A stretch of DNA of 64,000 nt from Natribaculum luteum. Lineage in GTDB: Archaea; Halobacteriota; Halobacteria; Halobacteriales; Natrialbaceae. Both the position numbers and the translations under genes were made by a program. The stretch covers positions 62,001 to 126,000 of the forward strand of contig NZ_CP095397.1 in the NCBI RefSeq assembly GCF_023008545.1, in the 5' to 3' direction. Positions within the stretch are counted from its first letter, which is position 1. Every line of letters begins with the position of its first letter. Under the pieces are notes generated by a model, which searched no databases, was not told the origin of the DNA, and saw nothing but the letters and a program-made list of their open reading frames with translations. Shown here piece after piece: positions 18,296-28,138 of the stretch.

Positions 18296-20293
18296 TTACC
18301 GGTTGGTGTCGGACGGATCGCTCCGTCCGTCGGTCGCGGTAGCCCCCGCCGCATCGAGTTCGGGTTCACCGACAACCTTCTGGACCGCGTAGAGGCCGAT
18401 GGCAGCGACGAGCGCGCCGATCTGGACGAACAGATCGGGGTGGACCATGGCCACGATACCCAGGACGAAGAAGATGACCCGGGAACCCGCGGTGCCGCCT
18501 CGGCCGAAGGAGAACCGGTAGTTGATCCCGTGGATGATCGCCAGGGCACCGAGCATGGCGATGAATCCGGCGGACAGTGAGGCCGTGGTGAACTCGCCCG
18601 AGACGACCTCGGGGTGGTAGATGAAGACGAACGGGAGGACGTAAAGCGGTGCCGAGATCTTGAGCCCTTCCCAGGCCGTCTCCATGAAGTCCGCCCCTGC
18701 GATGCCGCAGGCGACGGCGGCGCACGTGGCGATCGGCGGCGTCAGTCCCGCGAGGATCGCCGCGTAGAACACGAAGTAGTGGGCCGCGAGATCGGGGAGC
18801 ATGAACTGGTTCACCAGCGTCGGCGCGACCAGCAGTGCCACGACGGTGTAGGCCGCGGTGGTCGGCATTCCCAGGCCGAGAATGATACAGATGACCATCG
18901 ACATGATCGCCGCGACGAGCAGGACACCACCGGAGAGGTCCATCAGCGCGAGCGAGATCGACGTCGGGACGCCGGTGGTCATCAGGATGTCGACGACGCC
19001 GTTGATTGCCGCGAGGATGATCGCGACCGGCGCGAGAACCACTGCACCCTCGCGAGCACCGTCGACGGTTTGCTTGAGGACGTCGACGAACGCCGCCGTC
19101 ACGTCCGAGCCCTTGTAGACGGATTTCACGATCGGGAACGTCGTCCCGGTCGCGATCATCGCGATCGTGGTGTAGAGCGCGGCAGTCTGGACCGTGTACT
19201 GGATGATCCCGAGCACGTAGATGAGGACGGCGAGCGGGATGAGGAACTTGAGACCGTCGAAGGCTAATTCGCCGGTCGACTTCGCCTCCTCGAAGTAGCC
19301 TTCCATCTCGGGATCGTCGATCTGGGGTGCCGCCACGTAGTGGACCGCGACGGCGATCGAGACGACGAGGATGGCCGCGGGGATGAGTCCCGCGACGATC
19401 ACGTCGACGTACGTGATCTCCATGATCAGCGAGCCCATGATGAACGCCGCCGCACCCATGACGGGCGGCAGCACCTGTCCCGACGTCGACGCGACCGCTT
19501 CGATTCCGCCTGCGGTCGCCGGTTTGACGCCGTTTTCTTTCATCATCGGGATCGTGAACGAACCGGTCATCCCGGCGTTTGCGGTCTGGCTCCCGTTGAC
19601 AGAGCCGATGACGGCGCTCGCGATGACCGCCGTCTGTGCGACGCCCGAACTCACGTACTTCGCCGAACGGACCGCGAGTCGCAGGATGAGGTCGAACGCG
19701 CCGTACCCTTTGAGCAGACCGGCGTACAGCAAGAACAGGGCGATCCAGGTCGCGACGAGGCGGTTGAGCGATCCGAAGAAGCCCTGGACCTCGAGGACGA
19801 GCGTCCGGAGCATCCGTTCGGGGGTGATTCCACCGTGTCCGAGCATACCCGGAACGAGGTCACCGAACAGCCCGTACGCGATCCCGGCGAGCAAAACGAC
19901 CAGGAAGGTCATTCCGAACGACCGCCAGGTCAGGTAAACGATCACGAGCGTGAACGCGAGTGCGAGCGCGAGCTGGGGGGTCGTCGCAGTTCCGAGGGTC
20001 TCCTGGTACAACGACTTGAAGTTGGAGAACATGTACGCCGTCGTGATGACGATTACGACGGACGAGACCGCGAGCAACGCCAGCGAGAGATAGTTCTCCT
20101 CTTCGATGACGTCCCGCAGGTCGTCGATGACGTACAGGATCAGAACACCCCCGAGGAACGCGATCCCGTACTTGGCCGTAGCGATCATCTGGGTGTGGGC
20201 GTAGGCGATGACGCCGACCCAGAAGAGGAGTGCACCGATAGTGAGTACGGTGTCGAGAGGTCGCTGGTTCCGTTCGGTATCGAGAGTACCCAT
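18296..20293 (-). CDS. TRAP transporter permease, fused small and large subunits
   Basis: 665 residues, the 4TM/12TM fusion that pairs with TAXI binding proteins. The N-terminal ~150 residues hold the DctQ-like helices; the DctM-like part has the conserved GSVNGSQTANAGMTGSFTIP, VASTSGQVLPPVMGAAAFIM and LGLGMPTTAAYTVVALL segments. It imports a carboxylate-type solute by coupling to an ion gradient. It follows the binding-protein gene by 97 bases in the same direction. The substrate cannot be read from the sequence. Confidence 0.95.
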   Translation of the reverse strand: MGTLDTERNQRPLDTVLTIGALLFWVGVIAYAHTQMIATAKYGIAFLGGVLILYVIDDLRDVIEEENYLSLALLAVSSVVIVITTAYMFSNFKSLYQETLGTATTPQLALALAFTLVIVYLTWRSFGMTFLVVLLAGIAYGLFGDLVPGMLGHGGITPERMLRTLVLEVQGFFGSLNRLVATWIALFLLYAGLLKGYGAFDLILRLAVRSAKYVSSGVAQTAVIASAVIGSVNGSQTANAGMTGSFTIPMMKENGVKPATAGGIEAVASTSGQVLPPVMGAAAFIMGSLIMEITYVDVIVAGLIPAAILVVSIAVAVHYVAAPQIDDPEMEGYFEEAKSTGELAFDGLKFLIPLAVLIYVLGIIQYTVQTAALYTTIAMIATGTTFPIVKSVYKGSDVTAAFVDVLKQTVDGAREGAVVLAPVAIILAAINGVVDILMTTGVPTSISLALMDLSGGVLLVAAIMSMVICIILGLGMPTTAAYTVVALLVAPTLVNQFMLPDLAAHYFVFYAAILAGLTPPIATCAAVACGIAGADFMETAWEGLKISAPLYVLPFVFIYHPEVVSGEFTTASLSAGFIAMLGALAIIHGINYRFSFGRGGTAGSRVIFFVLGIVAMVHPDLFVQIGALVAAIGLYAVQKVVGEPELDAAGATATDGRSDPSDTNR

Positions 20294-20390
20294 ACCTATT
20301 TCACCTTATCGTGCGCGCGATGCCGCCAGCAGTTGACTGTCTATCAGTTATCAGCATAGCTAAACAATCGATGATGCAGTTTAACGCCCG

Positions 20391-21431
20391 TTACTCGGCT
20401 TCGCCGCGGGTCCAGGCGTCGTCCCAGACGCCTTCCTCATCGAAGAAGTCGGCGACGCCCGGGTGGACCTCGAGGCCCTCCATGACCGCCGCGGTCATCG
20501 TTTCGGGGTCGGAGTGGTCGAGCGTCGTCGGGTCGGACTCGCGGAGCGTATCGTGGTGTTCGCTGGCGACGCGAGCGATTTCTTTCGTCGCCTCGGCGGG
20601 GATATCCGGACCGAACGCCCACTGGGCGGCCAGTGCCCAGCTAGTGACTTCGTTCGTGATCCCGGTGACGTCCTGGTTCCAGCCGTAGGGTTCGAACGTC
20701 TGCTTGAGCGCGCCGGGCGTGTCGTCGATTGCCTGCTCGAAGTTCTCGTCGACTTCGATCGCCCGAAGACCGTCCGCACGCGCGTCGACTTCCTGGACCC
20801 AGCCCGAGAGGTCGACGCCGTTGGCGCCGTAGACACACAGTGCGTCGACGTTGCCCTCCTCGACGGTGCCGGGAACGTCCGTCGTGTCACCGTTGTAGAT
20901 TTCGTTGTCCTCCCAGAGGCCGGCACGCTGGATCACTTCCTCGGTCAGGAGCCGGGTACCGAAGCCGGGCTGGATCGGGTAGATCGTGTAGCCGCCCTCG
21001 GCGAGGTCGGCGGTCGACTCGATGCCCGAGTCCTCGGTCGCGACCCAGTAGATCTGGAGTTGCGTGAAAACGAACCCCTGCATCGGCAACTCGTCGACGG
21101 GATTGTCCGCGAAAGGCCCCTCCTCGTTCATCGCCTTCGACAGCGAATTGTTGTCGACGGCCATCGCCGGGATGTTGCCGCCGTCGTACTCCTGGAGGTT
21201 CGCCGTCCATCCGCTCGTGACCTGCGGATCGACCCGCACCGTGTCGCTGTGTTCGTTGAGACCGCGAGCGAGCGCCTGAGCAGCCGCCTGACTCGAACTG
21301 TTCTGCGACGTCGCACCGATCGTCACGGTAATCGTATCGTCGCTACCGAGACAGCCTGCAAGGCTAATGACGCCTGCTGCACCGATTCCCTTCAACATAT
21401 CACGTCGGGTAGATGAGTTCATCGTTGCCAT
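20391..21431 (-). CDS. TAXI-family TRAP solute-binding lipoprotein
   Basis: 346 residues. The N-terminus has a twin arginine (RR at 9-10, STRRDMLKGIGAAG) and a lipobox LAGC with Cys27, so it is probably a Tat-exported lipoprotein, as usual in haloarchaea. The mature part follows the TAXI pattern: TVTIGATSQNSSSQAAAQAL, YTIYPIQPGFGTRLLTEE, DALCVYGANG. Members bind small carboxylates such as glutamate-like or dicarboxylate ligands. A TTAAAT box lies about 35-40 bases upstream on the minus strand. Confidence 0.95.
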   Translation of the reverse strand: MATMNSSTRRDMLKGIGAAGVISLAGCLGSDDTITVTIGATSQNSSSQAAAQALARGLNEHSDTVRVDPQVTSGWTANLQEYDGGNIPAMAVDNNSLSKAMNEEGPFADNPVDELPMQGFVFTQLQIYWVATEDSGIESTADLAEGGYTIYPIQPGFGTRLLTEEVIQRAGLWEDNEIYNGDTTDVPGTVEEGNVDALCVYGANGVDLSGWVQEVDARADGLRAIEVDENFEQAIDDTPGALKQTFEPYGWNQDVTGITNEVTSWALAAQWAFGPDIPAEATKEIARVASEHHDTLRESDPTTLDHSDPETMTAAVMEGLEVHPGVADFFDEEGVWDDAWTRGEAE

Positions 21432-21655
21432 CTGGACTGATCCAGACGCCTCTCCGATTTAAGCATATTGAATTCCGAGTAGAAAATCGTTAAATATCTA
21501 CATCAATATTCGCCTATAGGTGTGGGTATCCACGAAATTTCAAGCAATATACTCGTGCTGAAGCCGGCTCCGGCTCCCGAGTAATATCATCAATACCCAG
21601 ATAAATATCAAATTCACTCGTCGAACGGTTACCGACGTCAGATTTCACGCAAAAT

Positions 21656-22027
21656 TCAGACGCGTTGAACGAACTCGACGACGTATCCGTTCGGATCTCG
21701 GACAAACGCCACTCGCCGATCGATCTCGGTCATCGTCGTCGGTTCCTCGAGTATCGCACAGTCGGTCTCCTTGCGGACGCGGTCGACGACCGAATCCGTG
21801 TCCTCGACGCCGATCGCGACGTGATCGATACCCGCGGGTTCGGGAGCAGTTTCGTCGGGATCGTGTTTGAACTGGATCTCCGCGCCGTCGGGAGTGCCGA
21901 CGTAGACGTTCTCGACGCCGTCGTCGCCGGTGAATCCCCACGTGTTCTCGAGGTCGAGCACGTCGAGGTAGAACGTTTTCGCCGCGTCGATGTCGTCGAC
22001 CCACAGTGCGGTGTGAATGAGCTCCAT
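21656..22027 (-). CDS. VOC (glyoxalase/bleomycin-resistance) family protein
   Basis: 123 residues from the ATG at 22027. Two beta-alpha-beta-beta-beta repeats: MELIHTALWVDDIDAAKTFY and GIDHVAIGVEDTDSVVDRVR, with the family metal-site candidates His5, Glu50 or nearby, His69 and a C-terminal Glu in YVVEFVQ. It looks like a lactoylglutathione lyase, but haloarchaea generally lack glutathione, so the substrate is open. The gene lies between the TRAP operon and the MFS gene. Confidence 0.88.
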   Translation of the reverse strand: MELIHTALWVDDIDAAKTFYLDVLDLENTWGFTGDDGVENVYVGTPDGAEIQFKHDPDETAPEPAGIDHVAIGVEDTDSVVDRVRKETDCAILEEPTTMTEIDRRVAFVRDPNGYVVEFVQRV

Positions 22028-22073
22028 AGAGACGCTGTATCTGGACCGATTATAAGAGTTCGCAGATCGCCCG

Positions 22074-23270
22074 CTAGTGGCGATAGACGAGGGCCACGAG
22101 CAGGACGAGCGCCACGAGCGCCGCCAGAGCCAACATCGTCCACGCCGTCGCGTACCCACGGACGTCGACGAGGTAGCCAAACGCCGGCGGTGCGAGCAAG
22201 GCCCCGCAGTTGAGCGCGATCTGGCCGCCCGCGGTCGCACTGCCGACACCCTCGGTGGGGACGAGCGATCCGATACACGAGTAGTAGATCCCCGTGAAGC
22301 CGAGGATGAAAAAGCCGAGTAGCGAAAAGAGGACGAGCGCGAGCGGTGGCGTGTCGACGACCGTGACCGCAAGAAAGAGCAGGAACGACGCGCCCGCCTG
22401 CGAGACGAGGATGTACAGCGTCGAGGTCGTAAGCGGCACCGAGAGCCTGTCGGCGAGCCAGCCGAAGCCGACGCGACCCACGCTCCCGAAGACCTGTGCA
22501 GCGGCGAGAGTGAGACCCGCGAAGACGACGCTCGCGCCGACGGCTTCTTCGACGTAGAGGATCGTGTACCCGATCGTCGTAAACAGCCCCGCCCCGAGGA
22601 AGAAGCCCGCAGCCGTCAACAGTGCGTACGCCCGGTTCCGGAAGTGGCTCCGAATGCCGACCGAGTCGGTATCGCCGCCGTCGCCGCTCGCCTCGTAGAC
22701 CGCCCAGAAAACGACGCTCACGATCGCTGCGGCCGCCGTTGCGAGCAGGAAGGCGACCTCCCAGCCGAATCGCGTCGCGCCGAACCACGGGACGAGGACG
22801 GCGCTGATCCCGCTTCCGGCGGTGACGCCCACCTGCTTGATCCCCATCGACGTGTTGAGCCGCTCGGGCGGAATCGCGTTGAACACGGCCTTGTTGGTCC
22901 CCGGCATCGCCGTCGCGTAGAACGCACCGAGCACGAACACCGCACCGAGCAGCGCGAGGTACGACGGTGCAAGCGTGACCCCGGCCGCGCCCACTCCGAG
23001 GCCGACCAGTCCGACGACCAGCACCCGATCCTCGCCGTACTCGTCGGTGATCGACCCGACCGGGACCAGAAAGAGCGTATACCCGAACGTCAGCGCCGTC
23101 AACATCACGCCCACGAACGTCGCCGAGACGCCGAACTCGTCCCTGACGAACGGCGTCACCGCGTACATCGCGTAAAAGCAGACGCTGGCGGTAACCTGCC
23201 AGAGGAGGATTAGCGCCGTGTACCCCTTCCACCCTCGGACTCGAACACCGGTTTCGAACACGCCGCTCAT
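22074..23270 (-). CDS. MFS transporter
   Basis: 398 residues from MSGVFETGVRVRGWKGY. Twelve hydrophobic segments are evident. The typical MFS loop between helices 2 and 3 reads GSITDEYGEDRVLV, and the loop between helices 8 and 9 reads GWLADRLSVPL. There is a second conserved piece, GAFYATAMPGTNKAVFNAIP, near helix 4. It resembles nitrate/oxalate-formate type carriers, but no substrate can be assigned. It ends 46 bases before the VOC gene start, in the same direction. Confidence 0.9.
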   Translation of the reverse strand: MSGVFETGVRVRGWKGYTALILLWQVTASVCFYAMYAVTPFVRDEFGVSATFVGVMLTALTFGYTLFLVPVGSITDEYGEDRVLVVGLVGLGVGAAGVTLAPSYLALLGAVFVLGAFYATAMPGTNKAVFNAIPPERLNTSMGIKQVGVTAGSGISAVLVPWFGATRFGWEVAFLLATAAAAIVSVVFWAVYEASGDGGDTDSVGIRSHFRNRAYALLTAAGFFLGAGLFTTIGYTILYVEEAVGASVVFAGLTLAAAQVFGSVGRVGFGWLADRLSVPLTTSTLYILVSQAGASFLLFLAVTVVDTPPLALVLFSLLGFFILGFTGIYYSCIGSLVPTEGVGSATAGGQIALNCGALLAPPAFGYLVDVRGYATAWTMLALAALVALVLLVALVYRH

Positions 23271-23427
23271 CGTCTGCGTACCTGTGCTTCGGATTCCAGT
23301 CGACTGGCGTTGTCGTTTCTCTGGTCGTCTCTCATCGTCTTCACTCGAGTAGTCCGTCTCGCCACGAACGGTACACAAGTGGCCGGATGCGTACTGCCAC
23401 CGGCGTCGCCACGGCGGGGAACGGCGG

Positions 23428-23868
23428 TCACACCGGAACGACGGTCACCGGCCGGTCGCTGTCGAGGATGACTGCCTGGGTAACGCTCCCGAACAGTACC
23501 TTCCCGACGGGCGATCGACGTCGTGCGCCGAGGACGATCGTGTCGACGTCGAACTCGCCTGCCAGCTCGAGGATGGCGGATGCCGGATCGCCGGCGACGT
23601 CGTGGATGGTCGACTCGACGCCGGCGTCGGCGAACAGGTCGGTGACGAGATCTGCGGTGTCCGGGAGTCCCTGGAGGTCTTCGATGTTCGCGTTGATCTC
23701 GTCGATGTACGACGACCCGGCTTCGTCGGCTGGCGCGTCGATCTCCTCGTAAACGTACAGGACGTCGACGCGCACCTCGTCGGCGCTCCGTGGCAGATCG
23801 AGGACTGCCTCCGCCTGTGCACTCGCTCGCGCTTCGTCGGCGTCGATCGGCAGCAGTACGCGGTACAT
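23428..23868 (-). CDS. Universal stress protein (UspA family)
   Basis: 146 residues from MYRVLLPIDADE. The alpha/beta Usp fold ends with a nucleotide-binding loop of the form GARRRSPVGKVLFGSV followed by VTVVPV, which suggests ATP binding. It has its own promoter and lies divergent from the metal-binding relic at 24032. Confidence 0.9.
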   Translation of the reverse strand: MYRVLLPIDADEARASAQAEAVLDLPRSADEVRVDVLYVYEEIDAPADEAGSSYIDEINANIEDLQGLPDTADLVTDLFADAGVESTIHDVAGDPASAILELAGEFDVDTIVLGARRRSPVGKVLFGSVTQAVILDSDRPVTVVPV

Positions 23869-24031
23869 GTGCGCCACCACAGAGAGGAGATATATCAAAC
23901 TCCCCAAAGCGGGCCGGGCGAGCGCGACCGATCCAGTCGACGACGCCGTGCCTCGATGGCCCAAAAGGAATCGCCTTCCGGCCAGCAGACGAGAGCAGAA
24001 CGCTCAAAACAGATCGGACGAGAGTCACGAT

Positions 24032-24242
24032 ATGGAACAGACGACACTCGAGGTCGACGGCATGGCCTGTGGCGGCTGCGAACAGAACGTCCGCGACGCA
24101 CTCGAGGCGATTTCGGGCGTCTCCTCGGCGACGGCAGACCACGAGCGCGACGAGATTCCGCGTCGAACACGACCCGTCGACGGTCGACGAGGCCGCGATC
24201 GGCGACGCGATCGAGGACGCCGGATACGACGTGGCGGACTGA
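24032..24242 (+). pseudogene. Frameshifted heavy-metal-associated (HMA/CopZ-like) protein
   Basis: The ATG at 24032 opens a frame with the HMA metal site GMACGGCEQNV (Cys13 and Cys16) and continues to about DHERDE. The second half of the domain, FRVEHDPSTVDEAAIGDAIE ending DAGYDVAD, is in another frame and stops with TGA at 24240-24242. Removing one base near 24155 (GAGATTC to GAGTTC) would restore a normal domain of about 69 residues. It is either an inactivated copper chaperone or a sequencing error; no P-type ATPase is adjacent. Confidence 0.82.
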
Positions 24243-24318
24243 CGGGCACGTCGCCCGACGCGTCTCGCCAACAGACGAACTGGCAAACTGTTTTAGGCGG
24301 GAGGGAGAACCTCCGTTC

Positions 24319-25251
24319 ATGGAGAGTCTCAACCGGATGGCGATCGAGCTGGTCGACGAAGCCCTCGAGTACGCCGAGGAGCTGAACGTCGGCGCGTACG
24401 AACTCGAGAACGAGGCGACGGTGCTCGACTTCGGCGTCGAGTTCGACGGTGGACTCGAGGCGGGTCTGCTGGCGGCCGAGATTCAGACGGCGGGGCTGGC
24501 GACGCCGTCGCGGGAGCTGGCGGAGCTCGACGGTGCACCGATCCCGCACGTAGAGCTCTCGACGGACCAGCCTGCGCTCGCGCTGTTGTGTTCCCAGAAG
24601 GCCGGCTGGGAGCTGGCGACCGATGACTTCGAGGGACTCGGCAGCGGTCCGGCCCGCGCGCTCGTCGCCGAGGAGGACGAGTTCCAGCGGATCGGCTACA
24701 CGGACGCATTCGACCTGACCGCACTCGCCGTCGAGACCGACGAGCACCCGACCGAGGCGGCAGCCGAACAGGTCGCCGACTTCGCCGACGTCGAGACGAA
24801 CGGGGTCTTCCTGCTCGCTTACCCGACCGCGAGCCTCGTCGGGAGCGTCACGAACGCGGCTCGAGCCGCCGAACTCGCCACGTTCCGGCTGGCCGAACTG
24901 GGCTACGACCCGCTCGACGTCGTCTCGGCCTCCGGCCGTGCGCCGGTCGCACCCGTCGCGGCCGACGAACGAGCGGCCATCGCGCGGACGAACGACGCGC
25001 TCGCATACGGCGGGACGGCCCACCTCGTCGTCCGGGAGGAGTTCGACCGCTTCGACGAGATTCCCTCGACTGCAGCCGACGAACACGGCCGGCCGTTCGC
25101 CGAAATCTTCGAGGATCTCGAGTGGTCGTTCGCGGAGACGCCCGCGGAGCTGTTCGCCCCGGCGAAAGTCACCGTCGACGTGCTGGGCGGTCCGACGCAC
25201 GTCTACGGCGAGACGAACGAGTCGCTGGTCGCCGACTCCTTCGACCTGTAA
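24319..25251 (+). CDS. mch: Methenyltetrahydromethanopterin cyclohydrolase
   Basis: 310 residues from MESLNRMAIELVDEAL. The Mch pattern is clear: VGAYELENEATVLDFGVEF, ALALLCSQKAGWEL, GSGPARALVAEED, LGYDPLDVVSASGRAPVAPV and a C-terminal VDVLGGPTHVYGE. The enzyme interconverts methenyl- and formyl-tetrahydromethanopterin; in haloarchaea it is thought to work with tetrahydrofolate-type C1 carriers. It is followed after 2 bases by the next gene. Confidence 0.95.
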   Translation: MESLNRMAIELVDEALEYAEELNVGAYELENEATVLDFGVEFDGGLEAGLLAAEIQTAGLATPSRELAELDGAPIPHVELSTDQPALALLCSQKAGWELATDDFEGLGSGPARALVAEEDEFQRIGYTDAFDLTALAVETDEHPTEAAAEQVADFADVETNGVFLLAYPTASLVGSVTNAARAAELATFRLAELGYDPLDVVSASGRAPVAPVAADERAAIARTNDALAYGGTAHLVVREEFDRFDEIPSTAADEHGRPFAEIFEDLEWSFAETPAELFAPAKVTVDVLGGPTHVYGETNESLVADSFDL

Positions 25252-25253
25252 CC

Positions 25254-25754
25254 GTGCAGTTCAAACTCGTTCCCGAGGCGCCCGAGGACCTCGAGTCTGT
25301 CGCGGCCGTCCAGCAGGCGGTGCCGCTGATCCCCGCGAACGAGGACGACTGCTGTGCGCGGATCATGCGCCGGACCGAGATCGCGCCGCGAGACGAGGCC
25401 CGGACATGGCTCACCTTCCTGCGTGCGCTCGGGCTGGCAGAGGAGGGGTCGTCCGGATTCACCCGGACGCAGCGCGATCCGGACCCCGAGGACCTGCGTC
25501 GAACGGTTCGCGAACAGATCTACGGCGTCGAGGACGTCCTCGAGACGCTCGAGGCCGCCGACGGGCCGCTGGCGGCCGACGAAGTGTACGAACGATTTCG
25601 CGAGAAGATTCCCCAGTACGAGCAGTACCGGTACGGCGACCGGGTCGACGAGATCTGGCGCGAGCGCGTCGAGCGGATCCTCGAGTGGGCGGTCGTGCTG
25701 GATCTCGCCGAGCGTAGCGAAAGCGGGTATCGTCGCGAACGGACGGCGGCGTAG
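25254..25754 (+). CDS. Conserved haloarchaeal protein of unknown function
   Basis: 166 residues from a GTG placed 2 bases after mch, so the two are co-transcribed. Recognisable pieces are a start with QFKLVPEAPEDLESVAAVQQ, then IPANEDDCCARIMRRTEI, RDEARTWLTFLRALGLAEE and LEWAVVLDLAERSESGYRR. It is helical, with paired Cys in DDCCARI. I know the family only as a haloarchaeal hypothetical; a winged-helix-like C-terminus is possible. Confidence 0.72.
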   Translation: MQFKLVPEAPEDLESVAAVQQAVPLIPANEDDCCARIMRRTEIAPRDEARTWLTFLRALGLAEEGSSGFTRTQRDPDPEDLRRTVREQIYGVEDVLETLEAADGPLAADEVYERFREKIPQYEQYRYGDRVDEIWRERVERILEWAVVLDLAERSESGYRRERTAA

Positions 25755-25762
25755 TCGGCCCG

Positions 25763-27364
25763 TCAGTCGACCGGGTCGACGTCAGTCACCGTCCCGACGC
25801 CCTTGCTCCGGCCCTCACGGAAGACGAACTTCTGTCCCTCCTCGACCAGGTACGGCCGGAACTTGAACCGAACGCGGGTCTTCCCGCTGTCGCCCGGCAG
25901 GAGGCGGCCGTCTTCGGGGTAGAACGCCGCGGCCTCGCCGATCGTCTCGAGGTGGACGACGGGTTCGTAGCCGTCGCCGATCCGGGTCGGGTGGTTGAGC
26001 ACCATCACCTCGGCCTCGAACTCGCGGACCGGCGTGGGGTCGGCGTCGGCGGGGAGAAGAACCATTCCGCGCTCGATGACGGACTCTTTGATCCCCTTGA
26101 GCGCGATGCCGACGATCCGGCCGGCCTGTGCCCGGTCGACACGGTGGTAGTGCATCTCGATCGAGCGCACTTCGACTTCCTCGAAGTGACCGTCGGGCAT
26201 CGGGCCGAGCAGGAGGTCGTCCCCGGCCTCGACCTCGCCGGCCATCACGGTGCCGGAGGCGACCGCACCGACGCCGGTGACGGAGTAGCTTCGGTCGACG
26301 TACATCCGGAACTCGCCGTCGTCGTCGGTGGTCTTCGGGAGGCGATCGAACAGTTCGTCGAGCGTCTCGAGTCCCGCCATCGTGACGGCGCTGGTCTCGA
26401 CGATCGGGACGACGGTGTCGCCGATCTCCTCGACGGCCGCGTCGACGCCGTGGCGCTCGATCCGCAGTGGGGATTTGCCGACGTCGCGCAGCAGGCGCTC
26501 GACCTCGCGTTCGACCTCGGCGACCCGCTCGTCGTCGACGAGGTCGGTCTTGGTGAGCGCGACGATCGTCGGGAGGTCGGTGGCGAGCAAGACGCCCAGG
26601 TGTTCGCGCGTGGTCCGGGTCGGTCCGTCGTCTGCGGCGACCACGAGCAGGCCGTAGTCGAGTTTCTGCCCGACGAGTCCGCGAATCGTCGTCCGCAGCC
26701 ACGGCTCGTGGCCAACGGTGTCGACGAAGGAGACGAGGCGGTCGGCCTCCTCGACGACCTGTGCGCGGTCGGCCTTGCGGTCGGGGTTTCGCACGTGGAC
26801 CGGCCCGTCGTCGTCGAAGCCGTAGACGGCGTACGAGAGGTCGGCGGAGAGCCCCCGTTCGACCTCGTGGGGCTGGACGTCGAGGTACGCCCGCGTCCCG
26901 CCGTCGCCGTCGTCCGCGGTTCCGGTGATCAGCGACCCGACCAGCGTGCTCTTGCCGTGGTCAACGTGGCCGGCCGTCCCGACGACGACGTGTTCGTCGT
27001 CGGTCTCGAGAACGGCACCGTCACAGATCGTCGCGACGCCGACGAGTCCGTCTTTGACGCCCCACGTCTGGACGTCGTCGATGTGGGCACCGGCCTCCTC
27101 GGCCAGCAGCGAGAGGACGTCCATCGTCTCGGAGAAGGTGTCGGGATCGATACCAGCGAGGCCGCCGTCGTCGGTCACACCGACGACGTACGTCGCCTCG
27201 CCGTCGCCGGAGAGAACGCGGTGTCGAAGCTGGGCGGCCAGACTCTCCCGTCGGCCGTCCGCGAGGTGGACGTCCTGCAGGAGTCGTTCCTTGAACTCGA
27301 TGCTGCCACCGTCCTGTTCGCCACGTTCCAGGGCCCGCTCCAGCAGGGCCCGGTCACGGCTCAT
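25763..27364 (-). CDS. GTPBP1-type translational GTPase (EF-1alpha-like)
   Basis: 533 residues from MSRDRALLERALERG. Residues 1-115 are the family's N-terminal domain. GTPase motifs are G1 at 132-139 (GHVDHGKS), G3 DTVGHE and G4 TKTD, followed by two beta-barrel domains (VASGTVMAGEVEAGDDLLLG, KTRVRFKFRPYLVEEGQKFV). Eukaryotic GTPBP1/2 relatives act in ribosome rescue and elongation; the archaeal role is not established. It converges with the gene ending at 25754. Confidence 0.92.
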   Translation of the reverse strand: MSRDRALLERALERGEQDGGSIEFKERLLQDVHLADGRRESLAAQLRHRVLSGDGEATYVVGVTDDGGLAGIDPDTFSETMDVLSLLAEEAGAHIDDVQTWGVKDGLVGVATICDGAVLETDDEHVVVGTAGHVDHGKSTLVGSLITGTADDGDGGTRAYLDVQPHEVERGLSADLSYAVYGFDDDGPVHVRNPDRKADRAQVVEEADRLVSFVDTVGHEPWLRTTIRGLVGQKLDYGLLVVAADDGPTRTTREHLGVLLATDLPTIVALTKTDLVDDERVAEVEREVERLLRDVGKSPLRIERHGVDAAVEEIGDTVVPIVETSAVTMAGLETLDELFDRLPKTTDDDGEFRMYVDRSYSVTGVGAVASGTVMAGEVEAGDDLLLGPMPDGHFEEVEVRSIEMHYHRVDRAQAGRIVGIALKGIKESVIERGMVLLPADADPTPVREFEAEVMVLNHPTRIGDGYEPVVHLETIGEAAAFYPEDGRLLPGDSGKTRVRFKFRPYLVEEGQKFVFREGRSKGVGTVTDVDPVD

Positions 27365-27438
27365 GTGCCCCGCTAGAGGGCCACACAGCAAAAGGCTTCC
27401 CGTCGTTCGTCAATCGATGACACAGTTGCGGTCCCGAG

Positions 27439-27990
27439 CTAGTCGTTGAGACGCTCGTACGCTGCGGTCACACGTTTGAACGTCTCCTCGTCGCCGCCGC
27501 GGTCGGGGTGGACCTCCTTGACCTTCTGGCGGTAGGCGCGTTTGATCTCCGCGGGATCGGCGTCGGTGCTGACGCCGAGTACCTTCCGGGCTTCGGCACG
27601 CGACGGGCCCTGCTCCGGGCGGGGTGGACGATTCCGGGCACCGCCCCTGCGTGCTCTCGAGTCGGCCCCGACGCCGAACCGGGCACGCGCCTCGCGTTCG
27701 GCTCGAGTGCGAGCACGTCCGCGCGAGCGCGGTCCCGCACCGAAACCCCCACGCGATCGAGTGCGAGATTGCGACTCGAAGTCGTCGCGACGGCGGCCCT
27801 GCTGTCGCTGGTAAACTGCCTCCGCGAGTTTCCCGCTGCCGTGGTAGTACATGAAGTAACTGGTCAGTCCGAGCGGGACGGCGACGACCAGCGCGAACGG
27901 CTGACCACTGACGGCAGCGCCGCCTACCAGCAGCGCTGCCATGCCTGCGAACACCGCGGCCAATGCGAGAACGAACGGCGACCGTTGCAC
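27439..27990 (-). CDS. Membrane-anchored J-domain protein
   Basis: 183 residues. Two hydrophobic helices (about 5-28 and 31-49) are followed by a basic Arg/Gly-rich linker and a C-terminal J domain with the HPD triad at 161-163 (KEVHPDRGGDEETFKRV). J domains stimulate Hsp70 (DnaK) ATPase; the membrane anchor suggests a local co-chaperone. The layout, helices first and J domain last, resembles mitochondrial import J proteins only superficially. Confidence 0.9.
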   Translation of the reverse strand: MQRSPFVLALAAVFAGMAALLVGGAAVSGQPFALVVAVPLGLTSYFMYYHGSGKLAEAVYQRQQGRRRDDFESQSRTRSRGGFGAGPRSRGRARTRAEREARARFGVGADSRARRGGARNRPPRPEQGPSRAEARKVLGVSTDADPAEIKRAYRQKVKEVHPDRGGDEETFKRVTAAYERLND

Positions 27991-28138
27991 GACCTATTCT
28001 TCGGAGTGCACACTCCTAAAGTTCACGCCAACGGCCGGATAGGCGGCGACGAGGTCGCACCTCGAGGCGGGTTGCGTTCGCGCCGCGAGGTGGTGACTAC
28101 GGCCCGGTTTCAAGCCGCTCGAGACCGTACGTCTCGCC

